Of a stretch of 64,000 bases of DNA, positions 18,725 through 27,330 are shown in pieces. The stretch comes from Paenibacillus caseinilyticus (GTDB lineage Bacteria; Bacillota; Bacilli; Paenibacillales; NBRC-103111). The number at the start of each line of letters is the position of its first letter. The stretch's first letter is position 1. Below the pieces are notes generated by a model that saw only the letters and a list, made by a program, of their open reading frames with translations, had not been told where the DNA came from and searched no databases. The DNA lies in contig NZ_JAQAGY010000008.1 in the NCBI RefSeq assembly GCF_027533645.1, forward strand, positions 235,344 through 299,343, given 5' to 3'. Both the position numbers and the translations under genes were made by a program.

Positions 18725-19732
18725 TTACAGGGCGCTGCCGCCGAAGATGAAGCGGCCTTCCCAGTGGCGGCCCGTGATGGTGTCCACTTTCACACCGCCG
18801 GTGCCCCACGTGTTGAGCATTTTGCCGTCGCCGAGATAGATGCCCACATGCGTTATGCGCTGCTCGGACTTATCGATGCCCGCATAGCTGCTCAGCGAGG
18901 TTCCCTTGTAAGACATGAAGAATACGAGATCGCCGCGCTTCAAGTCCTTGATGTTGGTCACAATGCGGCTGGAATGCTCGCGCACATAATCTGCCTGGGT
19001 GCGGGAGTTCGAAGGCAGCGTAACGCCCAGCGCATCCTTGAAAGCTTGTCTTACAAAATCGGAGCAGTCGAACGTCGAAGTCGTGCTGCGGTCCGATGCG
19101 AACTCGTAAGGCGTGCCGAGGTACTTGTTCCCCGCGGCAATGACTTTCTCGATCTTTTGGGATGTTGTCGTGCTTCCCGTGCTCGCAGCCGGTTTGGACG
19201 CCGTGGACGTACTCGAGGTGGACGCCGCCGGTTCTTTATAAGACGTGCTGATATACTTCGAGCTGGTGGAGATATAGCCCGTCACACCGTTTTTGTCCTT
19301 CACCTTGTACCAGTAGCTGTTGGTTTTATCGAGAACCGTAACCGTCTCGCCTGCCTGAAGATAGCGGATCCGTGCGGAATCCGTGTCGGCCGCTTTACGG
19401 AAGGATACGCCGCTGACAATCTTCCCTGTACTGCCCGATGCAGTCGATGTTGTTTTTGGTGCAGTGATATATTTACTGCTCGACGAGACGTAACCCGTCA
19501 CGCCGTTTTTGTCTGTCACTTTATACCAGTAGTCGTTGACCTTGCTGACGATCGTAATCTTCTCGTCTTCCTGCAGGTAACGAATCCGGGCGGCATCCGT
19601 GTCCGGCGCTTTACGGAAAGAAACATCGTTCACGACGGTGGAAGTGGTCGCGGCATGGGCTTGTCCCTGCGGCAAAGCGAATGTGCCTGCGATCAGCGCT
19701 GCGGATACTACGGTCAGTATATGTTTTTTCAT
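18725..19732 (-). CDS. secreted SH3b-SH3b-NlpC/P60 cell-wall hydrolase
   Basis: This 335-residue protein has a signal peptide (cleavage after AHA, residue ~27) and two bacterial SH3 repeats (~33-90 and ~103-160, each with SFRKAxDTDxARIRYLQ). A Ser/Thr linker and a C-terminal NlpC/P60 peptidase domain (~205-335) follow. The catalytic Cys is in TFDCSDFVRQAF (near 222) and the His in ITHVGIYLGDG (near 292). It should cut peptidoglycan stem peptides (D,L-endopeptidase) during growth, separation or spore development. It is transcribed alone, with its own terminator. Confidence 0.9.
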   Translation of the reverse strand: MKKHILTVVSAALIAGTFALPQGQAHAATTSTVVNDVSFRKAPDTDAARIRYLQEDEKITIVSKVNDYWYKVTDKNGVTGYVSSSSKYITAPKTTSTASGSTGKIVSGVSFRKAADTDSARIRYLQAGETVTVLDKTNSYWYKVKDKNGVTGYISTSSKYISTSYKEPAASTSSTSTASKPAASTGSTTTSQKIEKVIAAGNKYLGTPYEFASDRSTTSTFDCSDFVRQAFKDALGVTLPSNSRTQADYVREHSSRIVTNIKDLKRGDLVFFMSYKGTSLSSYAGIDKSEQRITHVGIYLGDGKMLNTWGTGGVKVDTITGRHWEGRFIFGGSAL

Positions 19733-19970
19733 GATGTATGAATCCCTCCTGGGTTTTTTGTAGTTGTGAGAATTTGAACAAGAACAAATTCCCCCGAGCA
19801 GATGCCCCGTTTTCTTGGGGCTGCTACATCATAACACAGGCTCTCGCGCAGATTCGCTTGTATTTCCTGGCATATGCCGCAATCCCTTGGGCGCGTAAGA
19901 TGAATTCCACTTCAGTATTCCACTTCACCACCCGTGCCCTGGCGAGGTATAAATTCTTATCTATCGAAAA

Positions 19971-20009
19971 AACCGTTCCATGGACAAATGATTCTGCCTT
20001 GGAACGGTT
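19971..20009 (-). terminator. terminator of the UbiD gene
   Basis: A 10-bp perfect stem (AACCGTTCCA / TGGAACGGTT) starts six bases after the stop and is followed on the minus strand by TTTTTTCG. The 282-bp gap 19733-20014 otherwise shows only the NlpC gene's upstream region. Confidence 0.8.
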
Positions 20010-20014
20010 AGCGG

Positions 20015-21844
20015 CTACAGCAGGCCGAGGCCTCCCAAGCTCGCCCCCTTCACGAACAAGCGCTCGATGCGCTTCTCGACATCGGGATCGGGGATGAGCG
20101 GCGGCGCATGGTGGGGCTTGATCCGCGCGTCGATCACTAGATTGTCGCACTGCCAGTGCTTGTACGCGTAGGAACTATTCGTACCATAGATGTCATGGGA
20201 CGGATTGCTGCGCGTAAAGGTGACCCACAGGAAATTGTTCAGCGCCGCGCCCACGAAGTCGCTGTCATCGCACAGGATGATCATGGGGCACGAGGGGATC
20301 TCGCCTATCGCCTCGCACAACCCTGCAAGCTCCTGCTGCGCGTCCTCGTAACTTGCGAAGGACGGTCCCTGAATCGCTACGACGCCCGGCATCACGAGGC
20401 GGGGATTCCCGTATCCCCTGATCGCCTTAAGCGCCTCTGGCACTTCGCGGCACAGCTCCCGCTTCTTATCGCCGTAGGCCGCGAAGACCACCTTACTGCC
20501 GCTGTTGAGACCTGTGCCCGAATAATCCAGCGTATCGATCGTCGTATGCGTATGGAAGTGAATGTCCCTGTGAAGATCGAGACGCTCCAGAATATAGGTC
20601 ATGAACCCGGCCACGTCATGGCTGTCGACCGGTTCCCGGTCTTCCGCCGTGATGAACAAATATTTGGCGAGGCTGAGCTGTCCTGTCCCGAGGATCCGGT
20701 TCGCGATGGTCAGCAGCTCCGCCGGGCGCTTGACCGCTTGGTAAGGGGTATACCGCTCGCTGCAGACCGCGAACAACAGCGGATGGACACCAGCCGCATC
20801 CACCGCGTGAACCTCTTTGACCCCGGGGATCTCCTGCTTGATCGCATCGCCTGTCAGCTCATGGATCAGCTGCCCGAACGCGGTATCTTCCTGCGGCGGC
20901 CGGCCCACGACCGTGAACGGCCAGATGGCGCCGGGCCTGGCGTAGACCTTATGTACTCTCAGCACGGGGAACGGATGGGTGAGGCTGTAATATCCCAGAT
21001 GGTCGCCGAATGGCCCTTCCGGCTTGGTCTCGCCCGCATGGAGCTCGCCTGTGATCACAAAGTCCGCGTCGTTGCTGATGCAGAAGCCGTCCTGATAACT
21101 GTAGCGGAACCGGCGGCCGGACAGCAGTCCCGCAAAGGTCAGCTCGCTGATCCCCTCCGGCAGCGGCATGACCGCCGATAGCGTATGTGCGGGCGGCCCC
21201 CCGATGAAGCAGCTCACCTTCAGCGGGGTGCCCCGCCGGTTGGCCTTGTCCTGGTGGACGCCGATGCCCCGGTGGATCTGATAGTGCACGCCGATCTCCC
21301 GGTCGGGTTCATACTCATTGCCGCTGAGCTGGATCCGGTACATGCCGAGATTCGCATTCATGATGCCGGGCTTGTCCGGGTCCTCCGAGTACACCTGCGG
21401 CAGGGTGACGAATGCGCCGCCATCCATTGGCCAGTGGTGAATGAACGGCAGATCGGAGATCCGGATCTCCTGCGAGGTTACCGGCAGCCCGCTGGACTTC
21501 TTCAGCGGCAAGGCATTCAGCGCTGCCAGGGCCGTGCCGATGTTCCGGACGGGCTGCTTCAGCGCCTGCACCGGGTCGCTGCGCGTGGCGATCACTTTCT
21601 CTACGGCATCCCACGTCTGCCGGAACAGGAACCGGCTGCGCTCCACAGTGCCGAACAGGTTCGAGACGGCGCGGAACTTCGAACCCTTCACCTTCTCGAA
21701 GAGCAGGGCCGGGCCGCCGGCCTCGTGCACCTTCAGGTGAATCGCCGCCATCTCCAGGTAAGGATCCACCTCTTCCGTAATGCGGACCAAATGTCCGTGC
21801 TTCTCCAGGTCATTGACGCACTCTTCCATACTGCGGTATATCAT
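20015..21844 (-). CDS. UbiD-family prenylated-FMN-dependent decarboxylase
   Basis: This 609-residue cytoplasmic UbiD-type (de)carboxylase uses prenylated FMN. The catalytic Glu region is visible as PEGPFGDHLGYYS, preceded by NDADFVITGEL, and the N-terminal half has GGPALLFEKVKGS. It is at the long end of the family. No ubiX (prenyltransferase) or quinone gene is adjacent, so the cofactor must come from elsewhere. The substrate (quinone precursor or aromatic acid) is open. AGGAGC lies 8 bp before the ATG. Confidence 0.85.
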   Translation of the reverse strand: MIYRSMEECVNDLEKHGHLVRITEEVDPYLEMAAIHLKVHEAGGPALLFEKVKGSKFRAVSNLFGTVERSRFLFRQTWDAVEKVIATRSDPVQALKQPVRNIGTALAALNALPLKKSSGLPVTSQEIRISDLPFIHHWPMDGGAFVTLPQVYSEDPDKPGIMNANLGMYRIQLSGNEYEPDREIGVHYQIHRGIGVHQDKANRRGTPLKVSCFIGGPPAHTLSAVMPLPEGISELTFAGLLSGRRFRYSYQDGFCISNDADFVITGELHAGETKPEGPFGDHLGYYSLTHPFPVLRVHKVYARPGAIWPFTVVGRPPQEDTAFGQLIHELTGDAIKQEIPGVKEVHAVDAAGVHPLLFAVCSERYTPYQAVKRPAELLTIANRILGTGQLSLAKYLFITAEDREPVDSHDVAGFMTYILERLDLHRDIHFHTHTTIDTLDYSGTGLNSGSKVVFAAYGDKKRELCREVPEALKAIRGYGNPRLVMPGVVAIQGPSFASYEDAQQELAGLCEAIGEIPSCPMIILCDDSDFVGAALNNFLWVTFTRSNPSHDIYGTNSSYAYKHWQCDNLVIDARIKPHHAPPLIPDPDVEKRIERLFVKGASLGGLGLL

Positions 21845-21902
21845 CGAACTGCTCCTATCACCGTATGATGTGTTTTATTAAAGCCATCTTGACGTCCGTT
21901 GT

Positions 21903-21968
21903 CAACACGGCGGGCACGCCGGGCTGCGGCCAACACGGCGGGCACGCCGGGCTGCGGCCAACGCAGCG
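21903..21968. repeat. tandem repeat, 28 bp x 2 plus a partial copy
   Basis: Two identical 28-bp units (21903-21930 and 21931-21958), very GC-rich, are followed by a diverging third start. They lie just upstream of the UbiD gene in a 302-bp non-coding gap. Confidence 0.85.
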
Positions 21969-22054
21969 AGCCTTGGACCAGCGCCTCGGGCTCTTCTTCA
22001 GCTTATGCTACCATGTTTGATGTCCGCTATGCCATCTTGAAGCGCATAACCGCA

Positions 22055-22099
22055 AACAGCACCGGCGGGAAGCGCTGTACGCTTCTTGCCGGTGCTGTT
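22055..22099 (-). terminator. terminator of the GH43 gene
   Basis: A near-perfect ~19-bp stem (AACAGCACCGGC outer arm) lies about 48 bp past the GH43 stop, with a short T-tract on the minus strand. Confidence 0.65.
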
Positions 22100-22146
22100 A
22101 GAAGACAATCCGATCCTGTTATCCGTTCGGCCCGGAGTGCCTGGAA

Positions 22147-23184
22147 TTACGGCTCTCCCAGCACAGGCACGGGGCCGTAATCATTGCGGTTCTCCCAAGA
22201 ATGCCACATGTTCGCGTTCGTCCAGGAGAAGGACTTATAGAGAATGTCGCGTGCCTGCCACCAGTCCCCCGTCCCCGCCTGACTCGCTGGTACGCCATGG
22301 TATGCCATGAGCCCTATGTCATACAGCCCCTGCAGAATCCAGCTGTGATGACCAGGCCCCAGAATAGAGCTGCTCGATTGGAATTTGCAGGCGTCGGACT
22401 TGGCATAATGCGTGACATTGAGCGGATCGCCGCCCGCCTTCAGCCTGACATACCCAAGACAGTAGTTGCTGCCCCAGCTGCCATTGGCCGTGAAGGCGAT
22501 GAGCAGGCGTCCGTCCTTCACTATGGGCTGCGGCCCTTCATTGATCCGCGCCGGCGGGTTCGGATCCTTCAGCTCCCAAGCCTCTCTGGGCTGGGACACG
22601 ATCTTGCGCCCGGAGAGCATGGCCATCGGATTATTGACGTCCACCTGGGCGATATAAATGTTCTGCTCACCGTTCGTATCGCCCGCCCAGCCGGACCAGA
22701 CGATATAGTGCTTGTAGTCGTAGGATACTACCGTGGCGTCGATCGACCATTTGTCATCTGGCAGCTGTACTTTGCCCATATAAGTATAGGGGCCGCCTGG
22801 ACTCGAGCTCTTCAGCGCGTACGTGCGGTGCCTGGCATTCAAGGCATCGAAGGACTCCGCGGGCTGTCCGGGAGAGGCGGCGAAGAAAATCCAGTATTCG
22901 TTGTTGATCTTCACCAGATCGGGGGCCCATATCTGCTGAAGGTCCGCAGGCTTCCACCAGACCGTCGTCTGGGTTGAGAATGAATTCAATCCGGTTAAGG
23001 TATCCGACCTGCGCAGGTGAATGCCGTTGTTGTCCGACTGGACCGAATAATACATTCCGCTTTCCTTGATGATGCTGGGGTCCGCACCGTCCATGATGTA
23101 TGTACCGGCAGCCATTGTGTTCTGCGCCGGAACGGAAGTCAGAAGCGCGATCCCTAAGAACAAACCTTTCATCCACTTGTTCAT
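22147..23184 (-). CDS. secreted GH43 glycosidase (probable arabinan or arabinoxylan enzyme)
   Basis: This 345-residue secreted protein has a signal peptide (MNKWMKGLFLGIALLTSVPA, then TMAA) and a single five-bladed GH43 propeller. The catalytic base Asp is in MDGADPSII (Asp35), a pKa-setting Asp in WSIDATVV and the acid Glu in INEGPQPIV (near 216). The layout resembles exo-arabinofuranosidase subfamilies, but subfamily and product are inferred. AGAGGAGA lies 8 bp before the ATG at 23184; the frame extends to 23559 without ribosome-site support. A cre-like site lies ~85 bp upstream, suggesting catabolite repression. Confidence 0.85.
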   Translation of the reverse strand: MNKWMKGLFLGIALLTSVPAQNTMAAGTYIMDGADPSIIKESGMYYSVQSDNNGIHLRRSDTLTGLNSFSTQTTVWWKPADLQQIWAPDLVKINNEYWIFFAASPGQPAESFDALNARHRTYALKSSSPGGPYTYMGKVQLPDDKWSIDATVVSYDYKHYIVWSGWAGDTNGEQNIYIAQVDVNNPMAMLSGRKIVSQPREAWELKDPNPPARINEGPQPIVKDGRLLIAFTANGSWGSNYCLGYVRLKAGGDPLNVTHYAKSDACKFQSSSSILGPGHHSWILQGLYDIGLMAYHGVPASQAGTGDWWQARDILYKSFSWTNANMWHSWENRNDYGPVPVLGEP

Positions 23185-23269
23185 AGCCGTAGTCTCCTCT
23201 GCTTGCAAGATAGTCAGTATGGGGAACTCTCGGAAGCCTGATCCCTCCTCTCTTGCCCATTCGTTTTCA

Positions 23270-23283
23270 TGAAACCGTTTACT
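23270..23283. promoter_or_regulatory. cre-like site upstream of GH43
   Basis: TGAAACCGTTTACT matches the CcpA consensus TGWAANCGNTNWCA at 13 of 14 positions. The remainder of the 412-bp gap 23185-23596 holds the transporter terminator and no recognisable gene. Confidence 0.5.
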
Positions 23284-23539
23284 TAAAGGGCTTACAAGTA
23301 GGGTATCCCAATTGCAGCCGCAAAAACAGGACATTTTGAATGGAAAACAGGACATTCTTTTATGAATCCATCCCGTTCCTCCCACAGTCAAAGCAGCCTT
23401 GCATGGTGAAAGAGCCGCCGGGCAAGCGTCTCGGGACCCCGAATGAGAACGGCCAGTCTCTTCCAGTGCTGCTTCATCCGCCGCGCCTGTACGCAGCCTC
23501 CCTGCGGCATCCCCTGTGCAGCTGCCCCAACAACATAAC

Positions 23540-23568
23540 AAGCCTTCCGCGGCCATCACGGAAGGCTT
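23540..23568 (-). terminator. terminator of the sugar ABC transporter operon
   Basis: A 10-bp perfect stem (AAGCCTTCCG / CGGAAGGCTT) lies 28 bp after the last permease stop and is followed on the minus strand by TTATGTTGTT. Confidence 0.65.
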
Positions 23569-23596
23569 GGAGACTCTATCCTATTATATGGAGACG

Positions 23597-24421
23597 TTAC
23601 CCTTCCTTGCCCCCCGTGAAAGCAATCCCCTGGATAATCTGCTTCTGGAAGAAAATAAAGACCAGCAGCACCGGAAGCGTAGCCAGTGCATTGGCGGTCA
23701 TCGGCAGACCGTACTGCTGGACGTATGCGCTCTGGAATGCCGGCAGCCCCAGGGTAATCGTCATGTAGGCCTTGTCGGAGATCGAAATCAAAGGCCACAC
23801 AAAATCATTCCACGAGCCGATGAACGTGAAGATCCCGAGCGCCCCCATCGCCGGACGGGAGAGAGGCAGGAAGAGCGAGAACCAGATGCGGAGGGGGCCG
23901 GCGCCATCCATGCGTGCCGCCTCCTCAAGCTCCTTGGGCAGACCGTCAAAGAACTGTTTCATGACGAAGATCCCCAGTGGAGCTGCGACGGCCGGCAGAA
24001 TCAGGGAAGTGAGGCTGCCGAGGAGACCATACTCTTTCATGATCAAATACAGGGGAATCAGTGTCGCCTCGGAAGGGATCATCATCCCGGAGAGGAACAG
24101 CACGAAGAGCAGCTTGCTGCCGGCGAACGGCAGCCTCGAGAAGGCGTAAGCCGCCATAGAGCCCAGCAGCACAATCAGCGCGGTCGTGCATCCCGCTACG
24201 ATCAGCGAGTTGCCCATCCAGCCGAAGATCGGCGCTTCGCTGAGCACCTTGCGGTAGTTATCGAGCGTGAGGTCCACACTCCATCCGTCAGTGAAACGGA
24301 ATAAGGAGCCGCCCTCCGGCTTGAGGGACAGCGTCAGCATCCATACCACCGGTGTCAGGAACAGGACGGCTGTGACGACGGCCACGAACCGGACCCCCGT
24401 CTGCCAGATTCGGTCTATCAT
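23597..24421 (-). CDS. carbohydrate ABC transporter permease, MalG type
   Basis: This 274-residue inner-membrane permease has about six helices. Its EAA loop (EEAARMDGAGPLRIWFSLFL) contacts the ATPase. It is the second permease of a CUT1-type sugar importer and lies 14 bp after the MalF-type gene. The downstream terminator ends the operon without an ATPase gene, so a shared MsmX-like ATPase is probably used. The substrate is probably an oligosaccharide, given the neighbouring GH43 and GH2 genes. Confidence 0.9.
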   Translation of the reverse strand: MIDRIWQTGVRFVAVVTAVLFLTPVVWMLTLSLKPEGGSLFRFTDGWSVDLTLDNYRKVLSEAPIFGWMGNSLIVAGCTTALIVLLGSMAAYAFSRLPFAGSKLLFVLFLSGMMIPSEATLIPLYLIMKEYGLLGSLTSLILPAVAAPLGIFVMKQFFDGLPKELEEAARMDGAGPLRIWFSLFLPLSRPAMGALGIFTFIGSWNDFVWPLISISDKAYMTITLGLPAFQSAYVQQYGLPMTANALATLPVLLVFIFFQKQIIQGIAFTGGKEG

Positions 24422-24435
24422 ACGGTTCCCTCCTC

Positions 24436-25302
24436 TTATCGTTCACGCAGCAGCGTGAACTGCAGCATGGATATCAGCAGAATAATCAGCAGGAGCACGA
24501 ACGATATCGCCGAAGCATAGCCGAGCTCAAAATACTGAAATCCTTTTTCGTAAATCGAGAATACCATCGTCTTGGTCGACCCCGCGGGCCCTCCCTGGGT
24601 GATCAGCTTGGACTGCCCGAATATTTTGAAGGACGAGATGGTCTGGAGCACGACGACGAGCACAGTTACGCGCGACAAGGAGGGGAATGTGATATACCGG
24701 AAGCTCTCCAAGCGGCTCGCCCCTTCCATCTTCGCCGCTTCATAATGGGTCGCCGGAATATCCTGCAGGCCCGCCAGGTATAGAATAAAGACGAATCCGA
24801 CCGTCCACCACAGCGTGGATAGGATGATGGATACCCAGGCCAGCACGGGATCGGACAGCCAATAGATCTCCTCGGATGCTCCCAGCCTGCCGAGCACTTG
24901 GCTTATGAGTCCCGTATAAGGCTGCAGGAAGATCACCCAGATGCTCGAGATGACCGAGACGGACAGCAGCATCGGCAGGAATACCGCCGCACGGAACAGC
25001 GTCTGCCCCCGTACGAGTCCGTTCGCCAGCAGAGCGAGGAACAAGCCCAGGGCGGACAGCAGCGGGACGGACACCATCGCGAACATAACCGTATGCCACG
25101 TATTGCTCAGAAACTCCTCATCCGTGAACAGGCTGGCATAATTGTGCAGGCCGACGAACTTCCGCTCGCCGATCAAGGTCCACTCGTAGAAGCTGATCCG
25201 GAATCCGTAGAGAATAGGCAGCAGCGAAAATGCAGAAAAAAACAACAGATAAGGCACAACCATGAAAAATCCGGTCCATCCGCTTCTCTGTGAAGTGGTC
25301 AT
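24436..25302 (-). CDS. carbohydrate ABC transporter permease, MalF type
   Basis: This 288-residue permease has six predicted helices and the EAA motif YEAAKMEGASRLESFRYITF. It pairs with the downstream MalG-type protein in a CUT1 importer. GAAGGA directly precedes the ATG, with another GGAG about 12 bp upstream. The binding-protein gene lies 124 bp upstream on the same strand, probably in one operon. A CTTAAGCTTAAG palindrome in that gap is unexplained. Confidence 0.9.
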   Translation of the reverse strand: MTTSQRSGWTGFFMVVPYLLFFSAFSLLPILYGFRISFYEWTLIGERKFVGLHNYASLFTDEEFLSNTWHTVMFAMVSVPLLSALGLFLALLANGLVRGQTLFRAAVFLPMLLSVSVISSIWVIFLQPYTGLISQVLGRLGASEEIYWLSDPVLAWVSIILSTLWWTVGFVFILYLAGLQDIPATHYEAAKMEGASRLESFRYITFPSLSRVTVLVVVLQTISSFKIFGQSKLITQGGPAGSTKTMVFSIYEKGFQYFELGYASAISFVLLLIILLISMLQFTLLRER

Positions 25303-25426
25303 TCCTTCTTTCGTCTCCTTCCAAATCTTTGTCTGTGTTCCAGCATGGCTCTTAGGAAAGACCCGGATCTAAAGGAAGCAGAGGCCTCCCGCATTCAAGG
25401 CGCTCCGCTTAAGCTTAAGCTCCGGA

Positions 25427-26758
25427 TTACTTGCCGTTCAGTTTCTCGATGATCGCGTCCGCATTCTTCAAGGTGGCCGCGGCATCCTGCTTCTTGAACA
25501 TCATCTTCTCGAACTCCTTGACGATCTCGTCGTTGATCTGTCCCTGCTTCGGGTTACGCGGCCAGTACTTAACGAAGTTGGCGGAATCGATGTAATCTCC
25601 GCGGTGCTTCAGGGCCTTGAACTCGTCGCTCTGGGCTACTTTGGTTACAGCCGGAATGTGGCCGGCCTTAGCCCACATCGCTCCGTGCTGGGCCAGCCAG
25701 TTCGAGAACGCAAGCGCGGCTTTTTGCTTCGCCGGATCATCCTGAGTATGCTTCGGCAGCACGAGCGTGTGGGAATCCCCCCAAGTCGCAGGCTGGTCAT
25801 AGATCTGGGGCATAGGGACCACACCGAATTCCAGTCCCTTGGCATTCTCGAAGGCGCCCGTTCCCCATACGCCGGTCACCAGCACCGCCGCTTTGCCGTC
25901 CAGGAACAGCTTGAACGCATCATTGATGTTCGGCGGGATGAGTTCCTTCGTATACAGCGAGTTGACATACTCCAGTGCCTTCAGGGCTGCCGGATTGTTC
26001 AATGCGCCCTTCTTGCCGTCCTCCGCATAGAACTTGCCTCCGTCCTTCAGCTGGTTGTAAAAGCCCCAGAACATCCAGTAGGAGTCGATCCGGACATTGG
26101 GCTGTGCTAGCGGCGCTACGTCCTTGGGTACGGAATCCTTGATCTTCTGCAGGAAGTTCACGAAGCCTTCCGGCGAGGATTCCAGCACCGGCTTGCCGTC
26201 CTTCAATACACCGGCCTGCTCCAGGTACTTGGTGTTGTAGTACATGACCAAGGTGTGGGTATCGAGCGGAATGGAGTAATGCTTGCCGTCGTATACGGTA
26301 GAACTCAGGATATTGCCGTTAAAGTCTCCCCAGCTCACCCCCGCGCTCCCGGCAAGCTCATCCAAGGTGCTGAGCTGCCCGGCAGGCACATATTGCGGAA
26401 GACGTGCCGAGTGCATCACGGCCACATCAGGCGCTTGGCTGGACATCATCGAAGTCTGCAGCTTCGTATAATAATCTTCGGAACGGGAATTGAGGATCTC
26501 CACTTGCGTGTCCTTGCTTTCTTCATTGAATTTCTTGACCATCTCGTTCATGAAATCGCCGTCTCCACCGCTGAACGGAGTCCAGTAGGTAAGCTTTACT
26601 TTGCCCGCTGCGGCCGTACTGCCTTCCGAAGGAGATTGGCCTGCTCCGGCGGCCGGGGCCGGTTCGGTCTTCGCACAAGCGGACAGAGCCAGCGATGCGG
26701 CAAGCAGCAGGCTCGCGGCAGGGATGGAGCGGGTGAGGAACGATCGTTTCGGTGCCAT
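25427..26758 (-). CDS. sugar-binding lipoprotein of the ABC transporter
   Basis: This 443-residue extracellular lipoprotein has the lipobox ALSAC (Cys28) and a Gly/Ala/Ser linker. A family 1 solute-binding fold follows (VKLTYWTPFSGGDGDFMNEM, VTGVWGTGAFENAKG). It should capture oligosaccharides for the two permeases encoded downstream. The ATG at 26758 follows GGGAGG by 6 bp; the frame upstream to 26905 is rejected for lack of a ribosome site. An ATGAAT-n7-ATTCAT dyad (26785-26803) lies just upstream and may be an operator. Confidence 0.9.
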   Translation of the reverse strand: MAPKRSFLTRSIPAASLLLAASLALSACAKTEPAPAAGAGQSPSEGSTAAAGKVKLTYWTPFSGGDGDFMNEMVKKFNEESKDTQVEILNSRSEDYYTKLQTSMMSSQAPDVAVMHSARLPQYVPAGQLSTLDELAGSAGVSWGDFNGNILSSTVYDGKHYSIPLDTHTLVMYYNTKYLEQAGVLKDGKPVLESSPEGFVNFLQKIKDSVPKDVAPLAQPNVRIDSYWMFWGFYNQLKDGGKFYAEDGKKGALNNPAALKALEYVNSLYTKELIPPNINDAFKLFLDGKAAVLVTGVWGTGAFENAKGLEFGVVPMPQIYDQPATWGDSHTLVLPKHTQDDPAKQKAALAFSNWLAQHGAMWAKAGHIPAVTKVAQSDEFKALKHRGDYIDSANFVKYWPRNPKQGQINDEIVKEFEKMMFKKQDAAATLKNADAIIEKLNGK

Positions 26759-26971
26759 AATAGGACCTCCCAAGATGTGATTGGATGAATGAATTCGATT
26801 CATAATCTGGTTATGGTGAAGCCCTTCCTTGCAGGGACTCGGCCGGGCTTCTCTTCTGCCTCTCCATCGTACGGCTTGCCGGCTGCCCGAACCATGACGT
26901 CGCATTGGAGGATATGGACATATTTCTAGGAGTCGGCCAGGCGGCAGGCTTCAAGAGGCGAAGACAACGCC

Positions 26972-27017
26972 AACCAAGCCAAGAGTGCCGGGCGGCGGCC
27001 GGTCTCTTGGCTTGGTT
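26972..27017. terminator. 14-bp hairpin after the epimerase remnant
   Basis: AACCAAGCCAAGAG and its perfect complement enclose an 18-base GC-rich loop, 15 bp beyond the remnant's stop. No good T-run follows on either strand. Confidence 0.45.
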
Positions 27018-27031
27018 CCATTCTATTCAAT

Positions 27032-27282
27032 CTATTCGCTGCCTACGGTCAGCGCCCCGGGAATCACATACAAGCGTGAAGACTCCTCCCAGATCCCTCC
27101 GGGTTCAAGCGCGTACAGTCCTATCTCTTCCGGAGGAAGAGATAAGCATAATGCTTGGTCTTGTCGCCGAAAGCAATCAGGTTCGCCCCGACTCCCGGCA
27201 GGACGGCGGCCTCATAGGGGCCGGCCTCCAGCCAGACCGCGGGTTCACCATGGTAGGTCTCTTGATAGGCTCTGGCGTTCAT
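27032..27282 (-). pseudogene. aldose 1-epimerase remnant with large internal deletion
   Basis: The first ~44 codons (MNARAYQETYHGEPAVWLEA, then GPYEAAVLPGVGANLIAF) match the start of the intact epimerase at 48539-49543. The last ~35 codons (LPPEEIGLYALEPGGIWEES, then SRLYVIPG) match its end in another frame. About 750 bp between them are gone; the junction is near TTATCTCTTCCTCCGG. The start still has AGGAGG upstream. It directly follows the GH2 gene (49 bp), so an epimerase was once co-expressed with that enzyme. Confidence 0.85.
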
Positions 27283-27330
27283 AGACAGGGGATGCCTCCT
27301 AACGGCGGTTATGGATTGATCAGGCCGGGA

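Noticed and set aside
21903..21968. CRISPR-like repeat
   Set aside because: The two 28-bp units are directly adjacent with no spacer, so it is a plain tandem duplication.
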